From positions 1,116,001 to 1,180,000 of the forward strand of contig NZ_LT629739.1 of assembly GCF_900105045.1 (NCBI RefSeq): DNA of 64,000 nucleotides, in the 5' to 3' direction. A program made the translations under genes and the position numbers. Shown here piece by piece: positions 50,454 through 60,179 of the stretch. The DNA comes from Brevibacterium picturae. Its GTDB lineage: Bacteria > Actinomycetota > Actinomycetes > Actinomycetales > Brevibacteriaceae. Below the pieces are notes generated by a model. The model made no database searches. It was not told the origin of the DNA and saw only the letters and a program-made list of their open reading frames with translations. Within the stretch, counting starts at the first letter, position 1, and each line of letters starts with the position of its first letter.

Positions 50454-51422
50454 TCAGCTCAGCGAACCCCGACGGAATGCGGCAGGAGGCGATCCCACGA
50501 CGCTGCGGAAGAGCCTCGAGAAATGCGCTGGGTCGCTCAAACCCCACCGGGCTCCGATCGCGGCGACCGGCACGTGAGCCTGAAGCGGATCAGCGAGGTC
50601 GTGGCGGCAGGCCGCGATTCGGCGGCGACGGATCTCACCGGACACCGATTCTCCACTGCCTTCGAAGACCTGGTGCAGCGCGCGTACCGACATGAAATGT
50701 GCGGCAGCGATCGTTGTGGGCGTGAGCTGCGGGTCGGCGAGGTTCGCGTCGATGTAGGCGGTGATCTCCGACCAGAGTCGCCGCCCTTCCCCCAGCGCTT
50801 CATCGGTCTCGGCAAGTTCATCGGCCATGACGGTGGTGAGCAGGTCGACGACATTGCCTGCCAACCTGATTCCGATGGACTTGCTCAGCGTGGGCAGCAT
50901 GGCTCCGGCCTGGGTGATGATCTGGGTGGCAACGGCACCCAGCTGATGATCGGCACCGATCGAGGTGGCCGTGAGCTGGCCGACGGTGTCGGTGGGCAGG
51001 TTGACCCGTGACTGCGGGAACATCATCACATAGGACGAGAAATCACAGTCGAAACTCAGCGTATAGGGACGCGAGGTGTCATAGATCGCCAAGGATCCGG
51101 GTGCCAGGGACACTTCGCGGCCGTCCTGGATGAGCATCCCGTGTCCCTTGAGCTGGAGCGAGACCTTGTAGTAGTTCGTTGAGGCATCCGCCCTGGCCCC
51201 GGCCGCACTGCTGAGCGAATCGGCGGAGATGAGTTCGGACGTGCGCAACACGGCATGAGGGTTGGCGCTGATATGGGACATGACGACGGAGTCGTAATCG
51301 CGGGCACTGATCGCTCCCCGGAAACCGCCGCGGCGCTGGGGTTCGGTGTCCAGCGGCACGAACGAGTCCGAGACGAGGGCCTGCCACCCGTCGAAGTCTG
51401 AGGCTGTGCTCTCCAGTAACAT
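50454..51422 (-). CDS. AraC family regulator (FeaR-like ligand domain)
   Basis: 322 residues from ATG 51422 (AAGGACGAAG upstream). The N-terminal ~190 residues resemble the AraC_binding_2 sensor of FeaR and NitR (ADASTNYYKVSLQLKGHGML, SLAIYDTSRPYTLSF); the C-terminus has the AraC HTH pair ending GLSDPAHFSRLFRSVVGSPP. FeaR activates amine oxidase and phenylacetaldehyde dehydrogenase genes in E. coli, matching the neighbours here. Likely activator of the permease-ALDH and amine oxidase genes. Confidence 0.85.
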   Translation of the reverse strand: MLLESTASDFDGWQALVSDSFVPLDTEPQRRGGFRGAISARDYDSVVMSHISANPHAVLRTSELISADSLSSAAGARADASTNYYKVSLQLKGHGMLIQDGREVSLAPGSLAIYDTSRPYTLSFDCDFSSYVMMFPQSRVNLPTDTVGQLTATSIGADHQLGAVATQIITQAGAMLPTLSKSIGIRLAGNVVDLLTTVMADELAETDEALGEGRRLWSEITAYIDANLADPQLTPTTIAAAHFMSVRALHQVFEGSGESVSGEIRRRRIAACRHDLADPLQAHVPVAAIGARWGLSDPAHFSRLFRSVVGSPPAAFRRGSLS

Positions 51423-51519
51423 CTTCGTCCTTCTCAGAAACAACCGGTCGTCGACGTCAGCATCGCCCAACCGCTTGGCGCTCACTCTATCCCCAACTGC
51501 GCAGGGAGTCACGAGTCCA

Positions 51520-52149
51520 TCAGGATTTACCGACCAATTGGTCATTTTCGCCCGATCGCTCGGCCGACATTCGGCCGATCACATAGTCGAGCTGCGTGCG
51601 GAAGCCTGCGAAGTCGAACGAGTCGCCACCGATGATTGCGGTGGTCTGGGCACCAAGCAGATATGTCAGGAGAACATCGGCGGCAGGCTCAAGCACCACC
51701 TCGGCGGCCAATTCTCCATCGACGTCGGCCTGGCGAAGCCAGCCGAGGATCCAGGTCCGCCACAGCGCCATGGTCTCCCGGGTGGTCCGGGCATGTTCGG
51801 GGCTCTGGGCCACCTCGGCGAGGAACGACAGCACGACGCGAGCCTCATCGTGGAGCTCGGGGGTGACAGGGAGGACCTCGTCGGCGAAGGCCCGCAGTGC
51901 GGCGATGCCGCGTACGTGCACGGTGGAGAGTTCGACGCGGCGGTTGGTGGCCTCGTAGACGAACAGGTAGGTGGCGGCCAGCAGATCCGACTTGGAGGCG
52001 AAGTAGGACTTGATCGCGCCGTTGGCGAATCCGGCTTCGGTGGCGATATCGCGCATCGTCGCTCCGGCCAGCCCCTGGCGAAGAATGATGCGCAGGGTCG
52101 CCTCGACGAGCTCGCGCCGACGCTGATCGTGATCGACGATCTTGGGCAT
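51520..52149 (-). CDS. TetR family regulator (BetI-like C-terminus)
   Basis: 209 residues. HTH at about 10-55 (RRRELVEATLRIILRQGLAG, ANGAIKSYFASKSDLLAATY) and a BetI-like helical domain. Divergent from the copper amine oxidase gene with a 94-bp gap, so it likely represses it. The region contains no perfect palindrome I can point to. Confidence 0.87.
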   Translation of the reverse strand: MPKIVDHDQRRRELVEATLRIILRQGLAGATMRDIATEAGFANGAIKSYFASKSDLLAATYLFVYEATNRRVELSTVHVRGIAALRAFADEVLPVTPELHDEARVVLSFLAEVAQSPEHARTTRETMALWRTWILGWLRQADVDGELAAEVVLEPAADVLLTYLLGAQTTAIIGGDSFDFAGFRTQLDYVIGRMSAERSGENDQLVGKS

Positions 52150-52243
52150 ACATCCTCCGGTCCCGCTCTTGACTTTATTTTCTACAAGCGTAGGTTATTA
52201 AGTGAACAAACACACACACCGATGACGTTGCAAAGGTGCACCC

Positions 52244-54205
52244 ATGTCTTGCCATTCCGCTCCTGCCGATCCTTCCACACCGACCGCACTCACGCCGTTC
52301 TCGCTGCCCACGGAGGCAGAGATCGCGACCGTGACTTCGGTCCTTCGCGAGGCCGGGCACTTCCCCGCCGAGGCTCGTCTGAGCTACGTCGGCCTGCTCG
52401 ATCCCGTCCGCGGCCAGACTCAGTCCGCCGCCGAGGCCGATCGCCGTTTCCGTGCCCTCATCCTGAACAAGACCGCAGGTACGGCTCACGACATCATCGT
52501 GTCCGCGACCCATTCGAGAGTTGATTCCCTCGCCGAGGTGGACTCCACCACCGAGGGCGAGTTCCCCGTCATGGAAGAGGAGTTCGAGCTCGTCGAGGAA
52601 GTCCTCGCCGCCGATCCGAAATGGCAGGAGATCCTGACTCGGCGGGGTCTGCCCGTTGCCGAGGTTCGGGTCGCACCGCTGTCGGCCGGGGTCTTCGAAT
52701 ACCCGGAGGAGTCGGGCAGGCGCATCCTGCGCGGACTGGCCTTCCACCAACAGCACGAGAGTGATTCCGCGTGGGCGCGCCCCATCGACGGACTCGTCGC
52801 CTATGTCGACGTGACGAACAAGACCGTTGACCAGATCCTCGACCTCGAGGACGTCCCGGTGCCCACCGAGCACGGAAACTACACGGACCCGGAGCTGACA
52901 GGTCCGGTGCGCACCACACAGAAGCCGATCGAGATCACCCAGCCCGAAGGCCCGAGCTTCACCCTGACCGAGGGCAATCACATCGAGTGGGAGAAGTGGT
53001 CCTTCGATGTCGGCTTCGACATGCGCGAGGGTCTCATCCTGCACAACATCGCCTTCACCGACGGCGAGCGCACTCGCACGATCCTCGACCGAGCCGCAAT
53101 CGCAGAGATGGTCGTCCCCTACGGCGACCCCTCACCTGTGCGGTCCTGGCAGAACTACTTCGACACGGGCGAATACCTCGTCGGGCAGTGGGCGAACTCA
53201 TTGGAACTGGGGTGTGACTGCCTCGGCGACATCACGTATCTCTCCCCGTGGGTGGCGAACAACCTCGGCGAACCTCGGCAGATCAAAAACGGCGTCTGTA
53301 TGCACGAGGAGGACGCGTCGATCCTGGCCAAGCACTATGACCTGTGGTCGGACGTGGCCTACACCAGGCGCAATCGCCGGTTCGTCGTCTCCTTCTTCAC
53401 CACCGTGGGCAACTACGACTACGGCTTCTACTGGTATCTCTACCTTGACGGCACGATCGAGTTCGAGGCCAAGGCCACCGGCGTCGTCTTCACCTCGGCA
53501 CTGCCGAATGGATCAACGGACTTCGCTTCCGAAATCGCACCCGGCTTAGGTGCCCCGTTCCACCAGCACCTCTTCGGGGCACGACTCGACTTCGCCCTCG
53601 ACGGCGGCAAATGCCGGGTCGAGGAGGAGGACGTGGTGCGTCTGCCGACCTCGGAGACGAATCCGCGTGGCAATGCCTTCAGCCGCAAGCGCACCGTCCT
53701 CGGCACGGAACTGGCTGCCCAGCGCGACGCGGATCAGTCGAAAGCTCGGACCTGGGTGGTGTCGAACCCGGAATCGGTCAACCGCCTCGGCGAACCTGTC
53801 GGCTACAAACTCCACCCGACGGGACTGCCGACTCTGCTGGCGGCCGAGGATTCGTCGATCCACCGCCGGGCGACATTCGCGTCGAAGGCGCTGTGGGTCT
53901 CGCAGTATCACGAGGACGAGCGCTATCCGACCGGTGATTTCCCCAACCAACACCCCGGGCATGCGGGACTGCCGGCGTGGACCGCCGCCGATCGAAACGT
54001 CGACGGTGAGGACATCGTGCTGTGGCACAGCTTCGGCCTCACGCACTTCCCACGGGTCGAGGACTGGCCGATCATGCCCGTGGACACGGTCGGGTTCAAA
54101 CTGCGGCCAGAAGGATTCTTCGACCGCTCCCCTGTCCTCGACGTCCCCGCCCCGGCATCCGGCGGGCACTGCGGCGAGTCCGCCGGCGACTGCTGCGAGG
54201 GGTGA
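52244..54205 (+). CDS. Copper-containing primary amine oxidase
   Basis: 653 residues, the size of Arthrobacter amine oxidases. The topaquinone Tyr is Tyr391 in [11 protein letters not shown]; catalytic base Asp307 in YFDTGEY; copper ligands His440, His442 (FHQHLFG) and His601 ([10 protein letters not shown]). All four are offset by nine from the A. globiformis enzyme, as expected for an intact homologue. Oxidises primary amines (phenylethylamine, tyramine or histamine type) to aldehyde, H2O2 and ammonia. The Cys-rich end [12 protein letters not shown] is unusual. Coupled by 3 bp to the amidohydrolase gene. Confidence 0.95.
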   Translation: MSCHSAPADPSTPTALTPFSLPTEAEIATVTSVLREAGHFPAEARLSYVGLLDPVRGQTQSAAEADRRFRALILNKTAGTAHDIIVSATHSRVDSLAEVDSTTEGEFPVMEEEFELVEEVLAADPKWQEILTRRGLPVAEVRVAPLSAGVFEYPEESGRRILRGLAFHQQHESDSAWARPIDGLVAYVDVTNKTVDQILDLEDVPVPTEHGNYTDPELTGPVRTTQKPIEITQPEGPSFTLTEGNHIEWEKWSFDVGFDMREGLILHNIAFTDGERTRTILDRAAIAEMVVPYGDPSPVRSWQNYFDTGEYLVGQWANSLELGCDCLGDITYLSPWVANNLGEPRQIKNGVCMHEEDASILAKHYDLWSDVAYTRRNRRFVVSFFTTVGNYDYGFYWYLYLDGTIEFEAKATGVVFTSALPNGSTDFASEIAPGLGAPFHQHLFGARLDFALDGGKCRVEEEDVVRLPTSETNPRGNAFSRKRTVLGTELAAQRDADQSKARTWVVSNPESVNRLGEPVGYKLHPTGLPTLLAAEDSSIHRRATFASKALWVSQYHEDERYPTGDFPNQHPGHAGLPAWTAADRNVDGEDIVLWHSFGLTHFPRVEDWPIMPVDTVGFKLRPEGFFDRSPVLDVPAPASGGHCGESAGDCCEG

Positions 54206-54208
54206 GGC

Positions 54209-55849
54209 GTGAAGGATTTTATCGTCACCAATGGGCGCATCTGCACGAGCGATCCTGAGCAGCCATTCGTCGAGGCCTTCTCCGTCGTCGCTGGGAAGAT
54301 TCGTACGGTCGGAGCGCTTGACGAGGTGCGTTCGTCCGTCACCGCCGTCGCCGAGGTGGTCGACCTCGAAGGTCGGTTCGCCATGCCCGGCCTGGTCGAC
54401 GTCCATGCCCACCTCGGGCTCGGAGGGCGCCAGCTTGCGTTCGAACTGCAGGTGCTGCCCAGCGACGGCGTCGCTGAGATCGCGGCGAAGGTCCGCGAGT
54501 GGCAGTCTGAGCTGAAGGCTGGCCAGTGGGTGGTCGGCGGAATCGTCGGCTCGACCGTGATGGACGATCTCACCCATCACGACCTGCACACCCTCGACGA
54601 GGCGGCCGATGGTCATCCCGTGCTCCTGCGCGATGACACGATGCACAACCGGTGGGTGAACTCTGCCGCGTTCGAAATCCTCGGCATCAGTGAGGAATCC
54701 CCCGACCTGGAGGGCGGAACGTTCGTCCGGGACGGCGAGGGCAGGCTCAACGGCGTTCTCACCGAGCTGGCCTGCAGCCCGGCGGAGGCTGCCGTCTTGG
54801 ATGCGATCGACAACGTGGCGGACTTCCATACAAAGGCCATCGGCACAGCCGTGCAGACGCTCAATTCCTACGGGGTGACTGCCGTCCAGGAATCCGCGAC
54901 GATGGACTACGCCCTGCGGACGCTGCGGGACCTCGACGAGGCAAGCGATCTGACAGCGCACGTTGTGGCGTCGATGCCGGCCCAGCCATTCCTCGAGGAG
55001 GGCATCACCGGTGAAGAGCTGTACCGGGTCGGAGATGAGAACCACTCGGACCATCTGCATCCGACCTTCGCAAAATATGTGCTCGACGGTGTGCCGATGA
55101 CGCGAACCGCGGCATTGGTCAATCCGTATCAGTGCCATCATCCCGACGATGATCCGAACTTCACCGGCGAGCCGCTGTGGGATCGGGACGAACTCATCGC
55201 ATCACTGCTCGCGCTGGCCGATCACGGCCTCAATGCGAAGCTGCATGCCACCGGCGATGGAGCCGTGCGGATGATCCTCGACGCCGTGGAGATGGTTCGC
55301 AAGGAGCGAGGGTGGGACACCAGATTCCACATCGCCCATGTCGAGTACGTCCACGATGATGATCTCCCTCGTTTCGCGCAGCTTCAGGTGGTCCCCGACG
55401 CGTCTCCTTATCTGTGGTTTCCTTCTGTGATGCAGGAGTCGATGGCCAAACAGGTTCCTGTCGAGACGTTCGAACGGTCCTGGCCGTTGCGTCGACTCAT
55501 CGAATCCGGGGCGCTGGTCTCCTGCGGTTCCGATTGGCCCTGCGCCGCGCCCACCCCGGACCCATGGACCGGGCTGGCCACGCTGATCACGAGGGCGAAT
55601 CCGGCCCCTGAAGTTCCTGGTCAGCTCAACGCCGGCGAAGCACTCACAGTCGAGCAGGCGGTCGCTGCATTCACGCGCAACCCTGCCCAGGCCATGGGCC
55701 TGGGTGAGAAGACGGGAATGCTGCGACCCGGACTATCGGCCGATTTCATCGTCCTCGACCGGGACCTGTTCGCCGCCGAACCAGCACACTTGCATGAGAC
55801 CACGGTTGTGAAGACATACTTCGAAGGAAATCTGGTCTATGAAGCGTGA
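54209..55849 (+). CDS. YtcJ-like metal-dependent amidohydrolase
   Basis: 546 residues from GTG 54209. PGLVDVHAHLGLGG gives the metal HxH; KLHATGDGAV and HIAHVEYV are further metal ligands; CGSDWPCAAPTPDPW carries the catalytic Asp. YtcJ-type amidohydrolases cleave N-acyl or imine bonds. Three bases after the amine oxidase stop, so co-translated with it; it may open a cyclic or acylated amine substrate. Confidence 0.88.
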   Translation: MKDFIVTNGRICTSDPEQPFVEAFSVVAGKIRTVGALDEVRSSVTAVAEVVDLEGRFAMPGLVDVHAHLGLGGRQLAFELQVLPSDGVAEIAAKVREWQSELKAGQWVVGGIVGSTVMDDLTHHDLHTLDEAADGHPVLLRDDTMHNRWVNSAAFEILGISEESPDLEGGTFVRDGEGRLNGVLTELACSPAEAAVLDAIDNVADFHTKAIGTAVQTLNSYGVTAVQESATMDYALRTLRDLDEASDLTAHVVASMPAQPFLEEGITGEELYRVGDENHSDHLHPTFAKYVLDGVPMTRTAALVNPYQCHHPDDDPNFTGEPLWDRDELIASLLALADHGLNAKLHATGDGAVRMILDAVEMVRKERGWDTRFHIAHVEYVHDDDLPRFAQLQVVPDASPYLWFPSVMQESMAKQVPVETFERSWPLRRLIESGALVSCGSDWPCAAPTPDPWTGLATLITRANPAPEVPGQLNAGEALTVEQAVAAFTRNPAQAMGLGEKTGMLRPGLSADFIVLDRDLFAAEPAHLHETTVVKTYFEGNLVYEA

Positions 55850-55879
55850 TCGTCAGTCGGCGCGAAAGGCGGTTGACGT

Positions 55880-56179
55880 TCAGAGCTGGCGGAAGAAGTC
55901 ATCCGTCGTGGCGTTGGGGTGCTTCGCCAGGGGCGTGACCTTGACGTTCATGTAGGCAAACATCGGGAAACCCTGGAAGGTTGCGTGCAGGAAGTCGAGG
56001 TCGTCGACCTCGTACATCGAGATGTTGGAGTATTCGCCCACGATACGCCAGATGCCCTTCATGATTCCGCGCTCCTGGAGGTCAGCCGAATAGGCCTTCT
56101 CCTTGACCTGGAAATCGGCTTTGGTCTCGTCGGTCATCGATTCGGGAAATACGACGTCCATGCGTGCAACGAACAGCAT
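55880..56179 (-). CDS. Muconolactone isomerase-like small protein (CatC family)
   Basis: 99 residues from ATG 56179 with AGGAGGCGCA upstream. MLFVARMDVVFPESM, EYSNISMYEVDDLDFLHATF and GFPMFAYMNVKVTPL match the CatC ferredoxin-like fold of muconolactone Delta-isomerase. No other ortho-cleavage gene (catA, catB) is nearby, so it may act on another lactone. It faces against the amidohydrolase and is divergent from the GMC oxidoreductase. Confidence 0.82.
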   Translation of the reverse strand: MLFVARMDVVFPESMTDETKADFQVKEKAYSADLQERGIMKGIWRIVGEYSNISMYEVDDLDFLHATFQGFPMFAYMNVKVTPLAKHPNATTDDFFRQL

Positions 56180-56389
56180 TGCGCCTCCTGTGTTGGTTGA
56201 TCTGGTGATTTGATGGCCACTATAGGGCTTTGACCGCCGAGGCAGTGTGGCTGTCCGCTCCCCAAAACCAGAAGAATCACTCATGTGCGCATTGACCCTG
56301 CGCGCACGAGAGGTGACTCGTCTTGCTTGTGCGCGCAGAGTTCCCACCCACCCCTATCGGGCAGTGAACCAGGTCACTAGTCTGACGTC

Positions 56390-58015
56390 ATGAACGCCAC
56401 CGACGATAACCGCACAGTCAGTCAGCCGGGCTCGATCACCGAGCACAGCGAAAACTTCCCCACCGAGCACTTCGACTATGTGATCGTCGGCGCGGGATCC
56501 TCCGGCTGCGTGATCGCGCGCAGACTCATCGACGCTGGCAAAAAGGTCTGCCTCATCGAGGCCGGCGGGGACGAGACGAACCCGAACATCGATCACCTCA
56601 ACACCCTCGGTCTGCTCTGGCATTCGGCTCAGGATTGGGACTACTATTCGACCCCGCAGCCGGACGCGATGAATCGCAAGATCCACCTGCCGCGAGGCAA
56701 GGTCCTCGGCGGTTCCAACGCCCTCAACGCCGTGATCTGGGTCCACGGCGACGCCTGGGACTACGAGCAGTGGGTCGAATCAGGCTGCCCCGGCTGGTCC
56801 TGGGACGAGGTACTGCCCGTCTTCAAAGCCATCGAGACCTACGACGGTGAGATCACTGACGAACGCGGCACCGACGGCCCGATGGACGTGCGCATCGGTT
56901 ACGAACGCAACCCCATCCAGGAGGACATGGTCGCAGCAGGTGAGCAGACTGGCCTGGACTACAACCCGGATTACAACTCCGGCAGCGTCGAAGGCATCTC
57001 CCGGATCCAACTCAATGTCCGCGACGGCAAACGATTGAACACCTGGCGTGCCTACCTCAAGCCCCACCTCGGCGACGGAAATCTCACGATTCTGACCTCG
57101 ACACATGCTCGTCGGCTCCTCACCGAGGACAAGACCGTCACCGGTCTTGAGGTGGACTTCCGCGGTCGGGTGGGAAAGGTCACCGCCGACGAAGTCATCC
57201 TCACCACGGGTGCGCTGGCCTCACCGGAACTGCTCCTGCGTTCGGGCATCGGACCCGCCGAGGAGCTGCGCGAGGTCGAAGTCGATCCCATCCACGACCT
57301 GCCGGGGGTGGGCAAGAACCTCCAGGATCACTGGCTCTCCCCCGTCATCTTCACCACCGGATCCGAGCCGGTACCGATGGGTGAGGTGGCGCCGGCCGAG
57401 GTGCATCTGTTCTGGAAGTCGAAGCCTAACCTTCCGGTGCCCGACACGCAGCCCCTGTTCTTCTCCGTACCGATGTACGCTCAAGATTCTGCCCCCAACG
57501 TGCAATCGGGGCCGGACAACGCCTTCACCCTCCAGGGCGGACTCGTCCGCCCCGAGTCCCGTGGCGAGGTCACGCTGAGCGGCCCGAATCCGCAGGATCC
57601 GACGCTGGTCAACCCGAAAGTCTTGTCCGTACAGGCCGATGTCGACGCTCTCGTGGCCTCGGTGAAGCAGTGCCGGGCGATCGGTCGTGCCGATGCTCTG
57701 GCCTCGTGGCAGCCCACGGAGATCTTCCCCGGCGCCGAGGTGGCAGATGAGGATCTCGAGGACTATGTCCGGGGATCTGTGGTGACCTATCACCACCAGG
57801 TCGGCACCTGCCGGATGGGACAGGACGATACTGCCGTCGTCGACCCGCAGTCGTTCAAGGTCCACGGGCTAGAGGGACTGCGCATCGCCGACGCCTCGAT
57901 CATGCCGCAGATACCCACGGGCAATACGAATGCCCCGACGATCATGATCGCCGAACGCGCGGCAGCTGTCCTCGTCGGCTCCACGGTCGAGGGGATCACC
58001 GCTCCGGGGCAGTAA
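56390..58015 (+). CDS. GMC family FAD oxidoreductase (choline dehydrogenase-like)
   Basis: 541 residues. FAD-binding DYVIVGAGSSGCVIARRL, GMC signature LPRGKVLGGSNALNAVIW, and the active-site His in TYHHQVGTCRMG; second conserved part PTGNTNAPTIMIAERAA. Oxidises an alcohol with FAD, electrons to quinone or O2. Begins at ATG 56390; a ribosome site is not clear. Possibly belongs to the amine/aldehyde block. Confidence 0.92.
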   Translation: MNATDDNRTVSQPGSITEHSENFPTEHFDYVIVGAGSSGCVIARRLIDAGKKVCLIEAGGDETNPNIDHLNTLGLLWHSAQDWDYYSTPQPDAMNRKIHLPRGKVLGGSNALNAVIWVHGDAWDYEQWVESGCPGWSWDEVLPVFKAIETYDGEITDERGTDGPMDVRIGYERNPIQEDMVAAGEQTGLDYNPDYNSGSVEGISRIQLNVRDGKRLNTWRAYLKPHLGDGNLTILTSTHARRLLTEDKTVTGLEVDFRGRVGKVTADEVILTTGALASPELLLRSGIGPAEELREVEVDPIHDLPGVGKNLQDHWLSPVIFTTGSEPVPMGEVAPAEVHLFWKSKPNLPVPDTQPLFFSVPMYAQDSAPNVQSGPDNAFTLQGGLVRPESRGEVTLSGPNPQDPTLVNPKVLSVQADVDALVASVKQCRAIGRADALASWQPTEIFPGAEVADEDLEDYVRGSVVTYHHQVGTCRMGQDDTAVVDPQSFKVHGLEGLRIADASIMPQIPTGNTNAPTIMIAERAAAVLVGSTVEGITAPGQ

Positions 58016-58091
58016 CGCCAGCTCGCCACTGAGGCGCCTGCTGGTAGTCTTCGATCTCGTCGGCCGGACTGCGAACGAGAGGGGTGTGTCA

Positions 58092-59327
58092 GTGACCGAG
58101 GACACCGATTCACCTGCTGCCGCCCAGGACTTGCTGGTCACCATCGGGGCCGGGCTGCTTGCGGGTGGGATCTCCTCCGTCGACGTCGAGGACGCCCTGA
58201 CCGGTCTCGCCCGCACCATGGGCATCAGAAAACTCCGCGTCGCCGCTCTTCCCCGCGGCCTGTTCCTCACCTCCGGGTCCGGGGACTCGACGAAGTTCGA
58301 ACGCATCGGCCCGGACCTGCGCTTCGATCAGACCGCGAAGCTGCTCGACATCGTCGACGCCTTGCGGGCCCGGCGACTCACGGTCGAAACCGCCAAGTCG
58401 ATGATCGAATCCGAGGTCTACGCTGCACCGCGGCGTTGGCCCGGTTGGCTCTCCCGCCTCGGCGCCGTGCCCATCGGCATCGGACTGTGCCTGCTGCTCG
58501 AACCCGGTCTGGTCAATCTGGCCTTCGCAGCCTTCGGCTCACTCATCGTCGCCGGTATCCTCGCAGTCATCGGCCGCTGGCCCAATCTCAGTCCGCTGCT
58601 GCCGGTGAGTTCCGCGTTCATCGTCTCCGCCATCATGCTCATCGGCTACCGACTCGATTGGCTCGAGAGTCCTCTGCGCACGATCGTCGCCACTCTCGCA
58701 CTGCTGCTTCCGGGCAGCGCCGTGGTCACCGGGCTGACGGAGATCTCTGCCGGGGCACTTTCGGCCGGCAGCTCACGGCTCGTCTCCGCCACGGTGCAGC
58801 TGGCGATGTTCATCGCCGGAGTCGCCGGTGCGGCCGCGATCACCGGCACCGGACCCCAGGCGCTGCAGAACACTCAGCTGGCCGATTCGACCTGGCAGCT
58901 CTCCGCCCTCGGCGTCCTCTCCGCCACCATCGGGCTGATGATCTACCTCTACACCCCGCTCGAACATACGGTGCCGATCGTTCTCACGATCGCGGCGGCT
59001 GCGCTGGCGCAGCTGGGCATCGGAGCCGAATTCGGTGCCGCCGTGGGTGGGCTTGCCGGGGCGCTGACCGCCTCACTGGTGGCCGTCATCCTCTCTCGCC
59101 TGCCGCGCGGACCGATCTGGCGAATCAGCTACGTCCCCGCATTCCTCATCGTCGCACCCGGCTCGTTCGGCCTGCTCAACGCCTCCCAGCTCGAATTCGG
59201 AGACGGCGGCGGTGTTGCGGGCAGCCTACTCGCGGCCGGCGCAACCTTCTTCTCGATCGCCATCGGCACCGTCATCGGTGCCGCGGTCGCCCACACCGTC
59301 GAACCCAAGGACGAGATCGTCGCCTGA
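58092..59327 (+). CDS. Threonine/serine exporter (ThrE) family protein
   Basis: 411 residues from GTG 58092 (GAGAGGGG upstream; GTG 58086 is the alternative). N-terminal ThrE domain (ISSVDVEDALTGLARTMG, about 25-130), then about 10 membrane segments including LLLPGSAVVTGLTEISAGA and the second ThrE-like half (YVPAFLIVAPGSFGLL). It is a fused two-domain exporter, as in Corynebacterium ThrE. Possibly amino acid export. Confidence 0.88.
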   Translation: MTEDTDSPAAAQDLLVTIGAGLLAGGISSVDVEDALTGLARTMGIRKLRVAALPRGLFLTSGSGDSTKFERIGPDLRFDQTAKLLDIVDALRARRLTVETAKSMIESEVYAAPRRWPGWLSRLGAVPIGIGLCLLLEPGLVNLAFAAFGSLIVAGILAVIGRWPNLSPLLPVSSAFIVSAIMLIGYRLDWLESPLRTIVATLALLLPGSAVVTGLTEISAGALSAGSSRLVSATVQLAMFIAGVAGAAAITGTGPQALQNTQLADSTWQLSALGVLSATIGLMIYLYTPLEHTVPIVLTIAAAALAQLGIGAEFGAAVGGLAGALTASLVAVILSRLPRGPIWRISYVPAFLIVAPGSFGLLNASQLEFGDGGGVAGSLLAAGATFFSIAIGTVIGAAVAHTVEPKDEIVA

Positions 59328-59354
59328 ATCACCGAGGTCTGTGAGCCAAGAGGA

Positions 59355-60179
59355 TCACTGCACCGGGTCGGTGAACGAAGCCTGGTACTCTTGACGCGCG
59401 GCGGCGCGAGCCTGCAGCTGGTTGGGCACCATCGCCCCGAAGAGTCGGTCGCGGACCGCCAGCGGCAGCAGGTTGGCCACCTTGACTGCCGGGCCGATGA
59501 AGCCGGGGACTGTGACCTCGAACCGGGGCCGGGCAGCGGCCTTGACCACACTGCGGGCCACCTCGGCGGACGTGAGCAGTTTCGCCGCACCGCTCGACGT
59601 TCCTGCCGCCAGCGCCGTGTCGACGACTCCGGGCATGATCGCCGTGACCACAACGCCAGTGCCGCGCATCTCCGCGCGGACGGCCTTGAGGTAGCCGAGC
59701 ACACCGTGCTTCGTGGCAGCATAGGTCGCCTCCCCCGGTGTGGGCAGGATGGACCCCGCCGAGGCCACGGTGATGAGGTGGCCGCCACCGCGGGCGACCA
59801 TGGCCGGGGCCGCGGCCTTGATCCCATTGATCACGCCGAGCAGGTTGACATCGATCTGCGCCCGGGCCGCGGAGTGCGGTTCCTGCGCGAAGGGACCGAC
59901 CCACATCAGGCCCGCATTGCTGACGAAGATGTCGATGGAGCCGAGCTCATGGGCCACCTCGGTGAGGAACGCGTTCAGGCAATCGCGGTCCGTGACGTCG
60001 AGCCGGTAGGCCTTTGCGCCCAGTTCTGCGGCAGTCTTCTGGGCGGCGTCGAGGTCGATGTCGCCGATGGCTACCTGCGCCCCGGCAGCCGTGAACTCGG
60101 CCGCGATCTCCCGGCCGATGCCATGGGCCCCGCCGGTGATGGCCACGACCTGTCCGGTCAAAGTCCGCTTGTCACTCAT
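59355..60179 (-). CDS. Short-chain dehydrogenase/reductase
   Basis: 274 residues. TGGAHGIGREIA, SNAG, then VASAGS and YAATKHGVL with the catalytic Ser, Tyr, Lys. Its ATG overlaps the stop of the monooxygenase gene (ATGA, 60176-60179), so both are translated together. Probably supplies or removes the carbonyl compound acted on by the monooxygenase. Confidence 0.9.
   Translation of the reverse strand: MSDKRTLTGQVVAITGGAHGIGREIAAEFTAAGAQVAIGDIDLDAAQKTAAELGAKAYRLDVTDRDCLNAFLTEVAHELGSIDIFVSNAGLMWVGPFAQEPHSAARAQIDVNLLGVINGIKAAAPAMVARGGGHLITVASAGSILPTPGEATYAATKHGVLGYLKAVRAEMRGTGVVVTAIMPGVVDTALAAGTSSGAAKLLTSAEVARSVVKAAARPRFEVTVPGFIGPAVKVANLLPLAVRDRLFGAMVPNQLQARAAARQEYQASFTDPVQ

Noticed and set aside
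53546..55141. A 531-codon reverse frame opposite the amine oxidase and amidohydrolase
   Set aside because: Shadow frame of two well-supported genes; no recognisable domains.
55880..56179. Part of a catechol ortho-cleavage operon
   Set aside because: No catA, catB or pca gene is present in the window; only the fold is shared.
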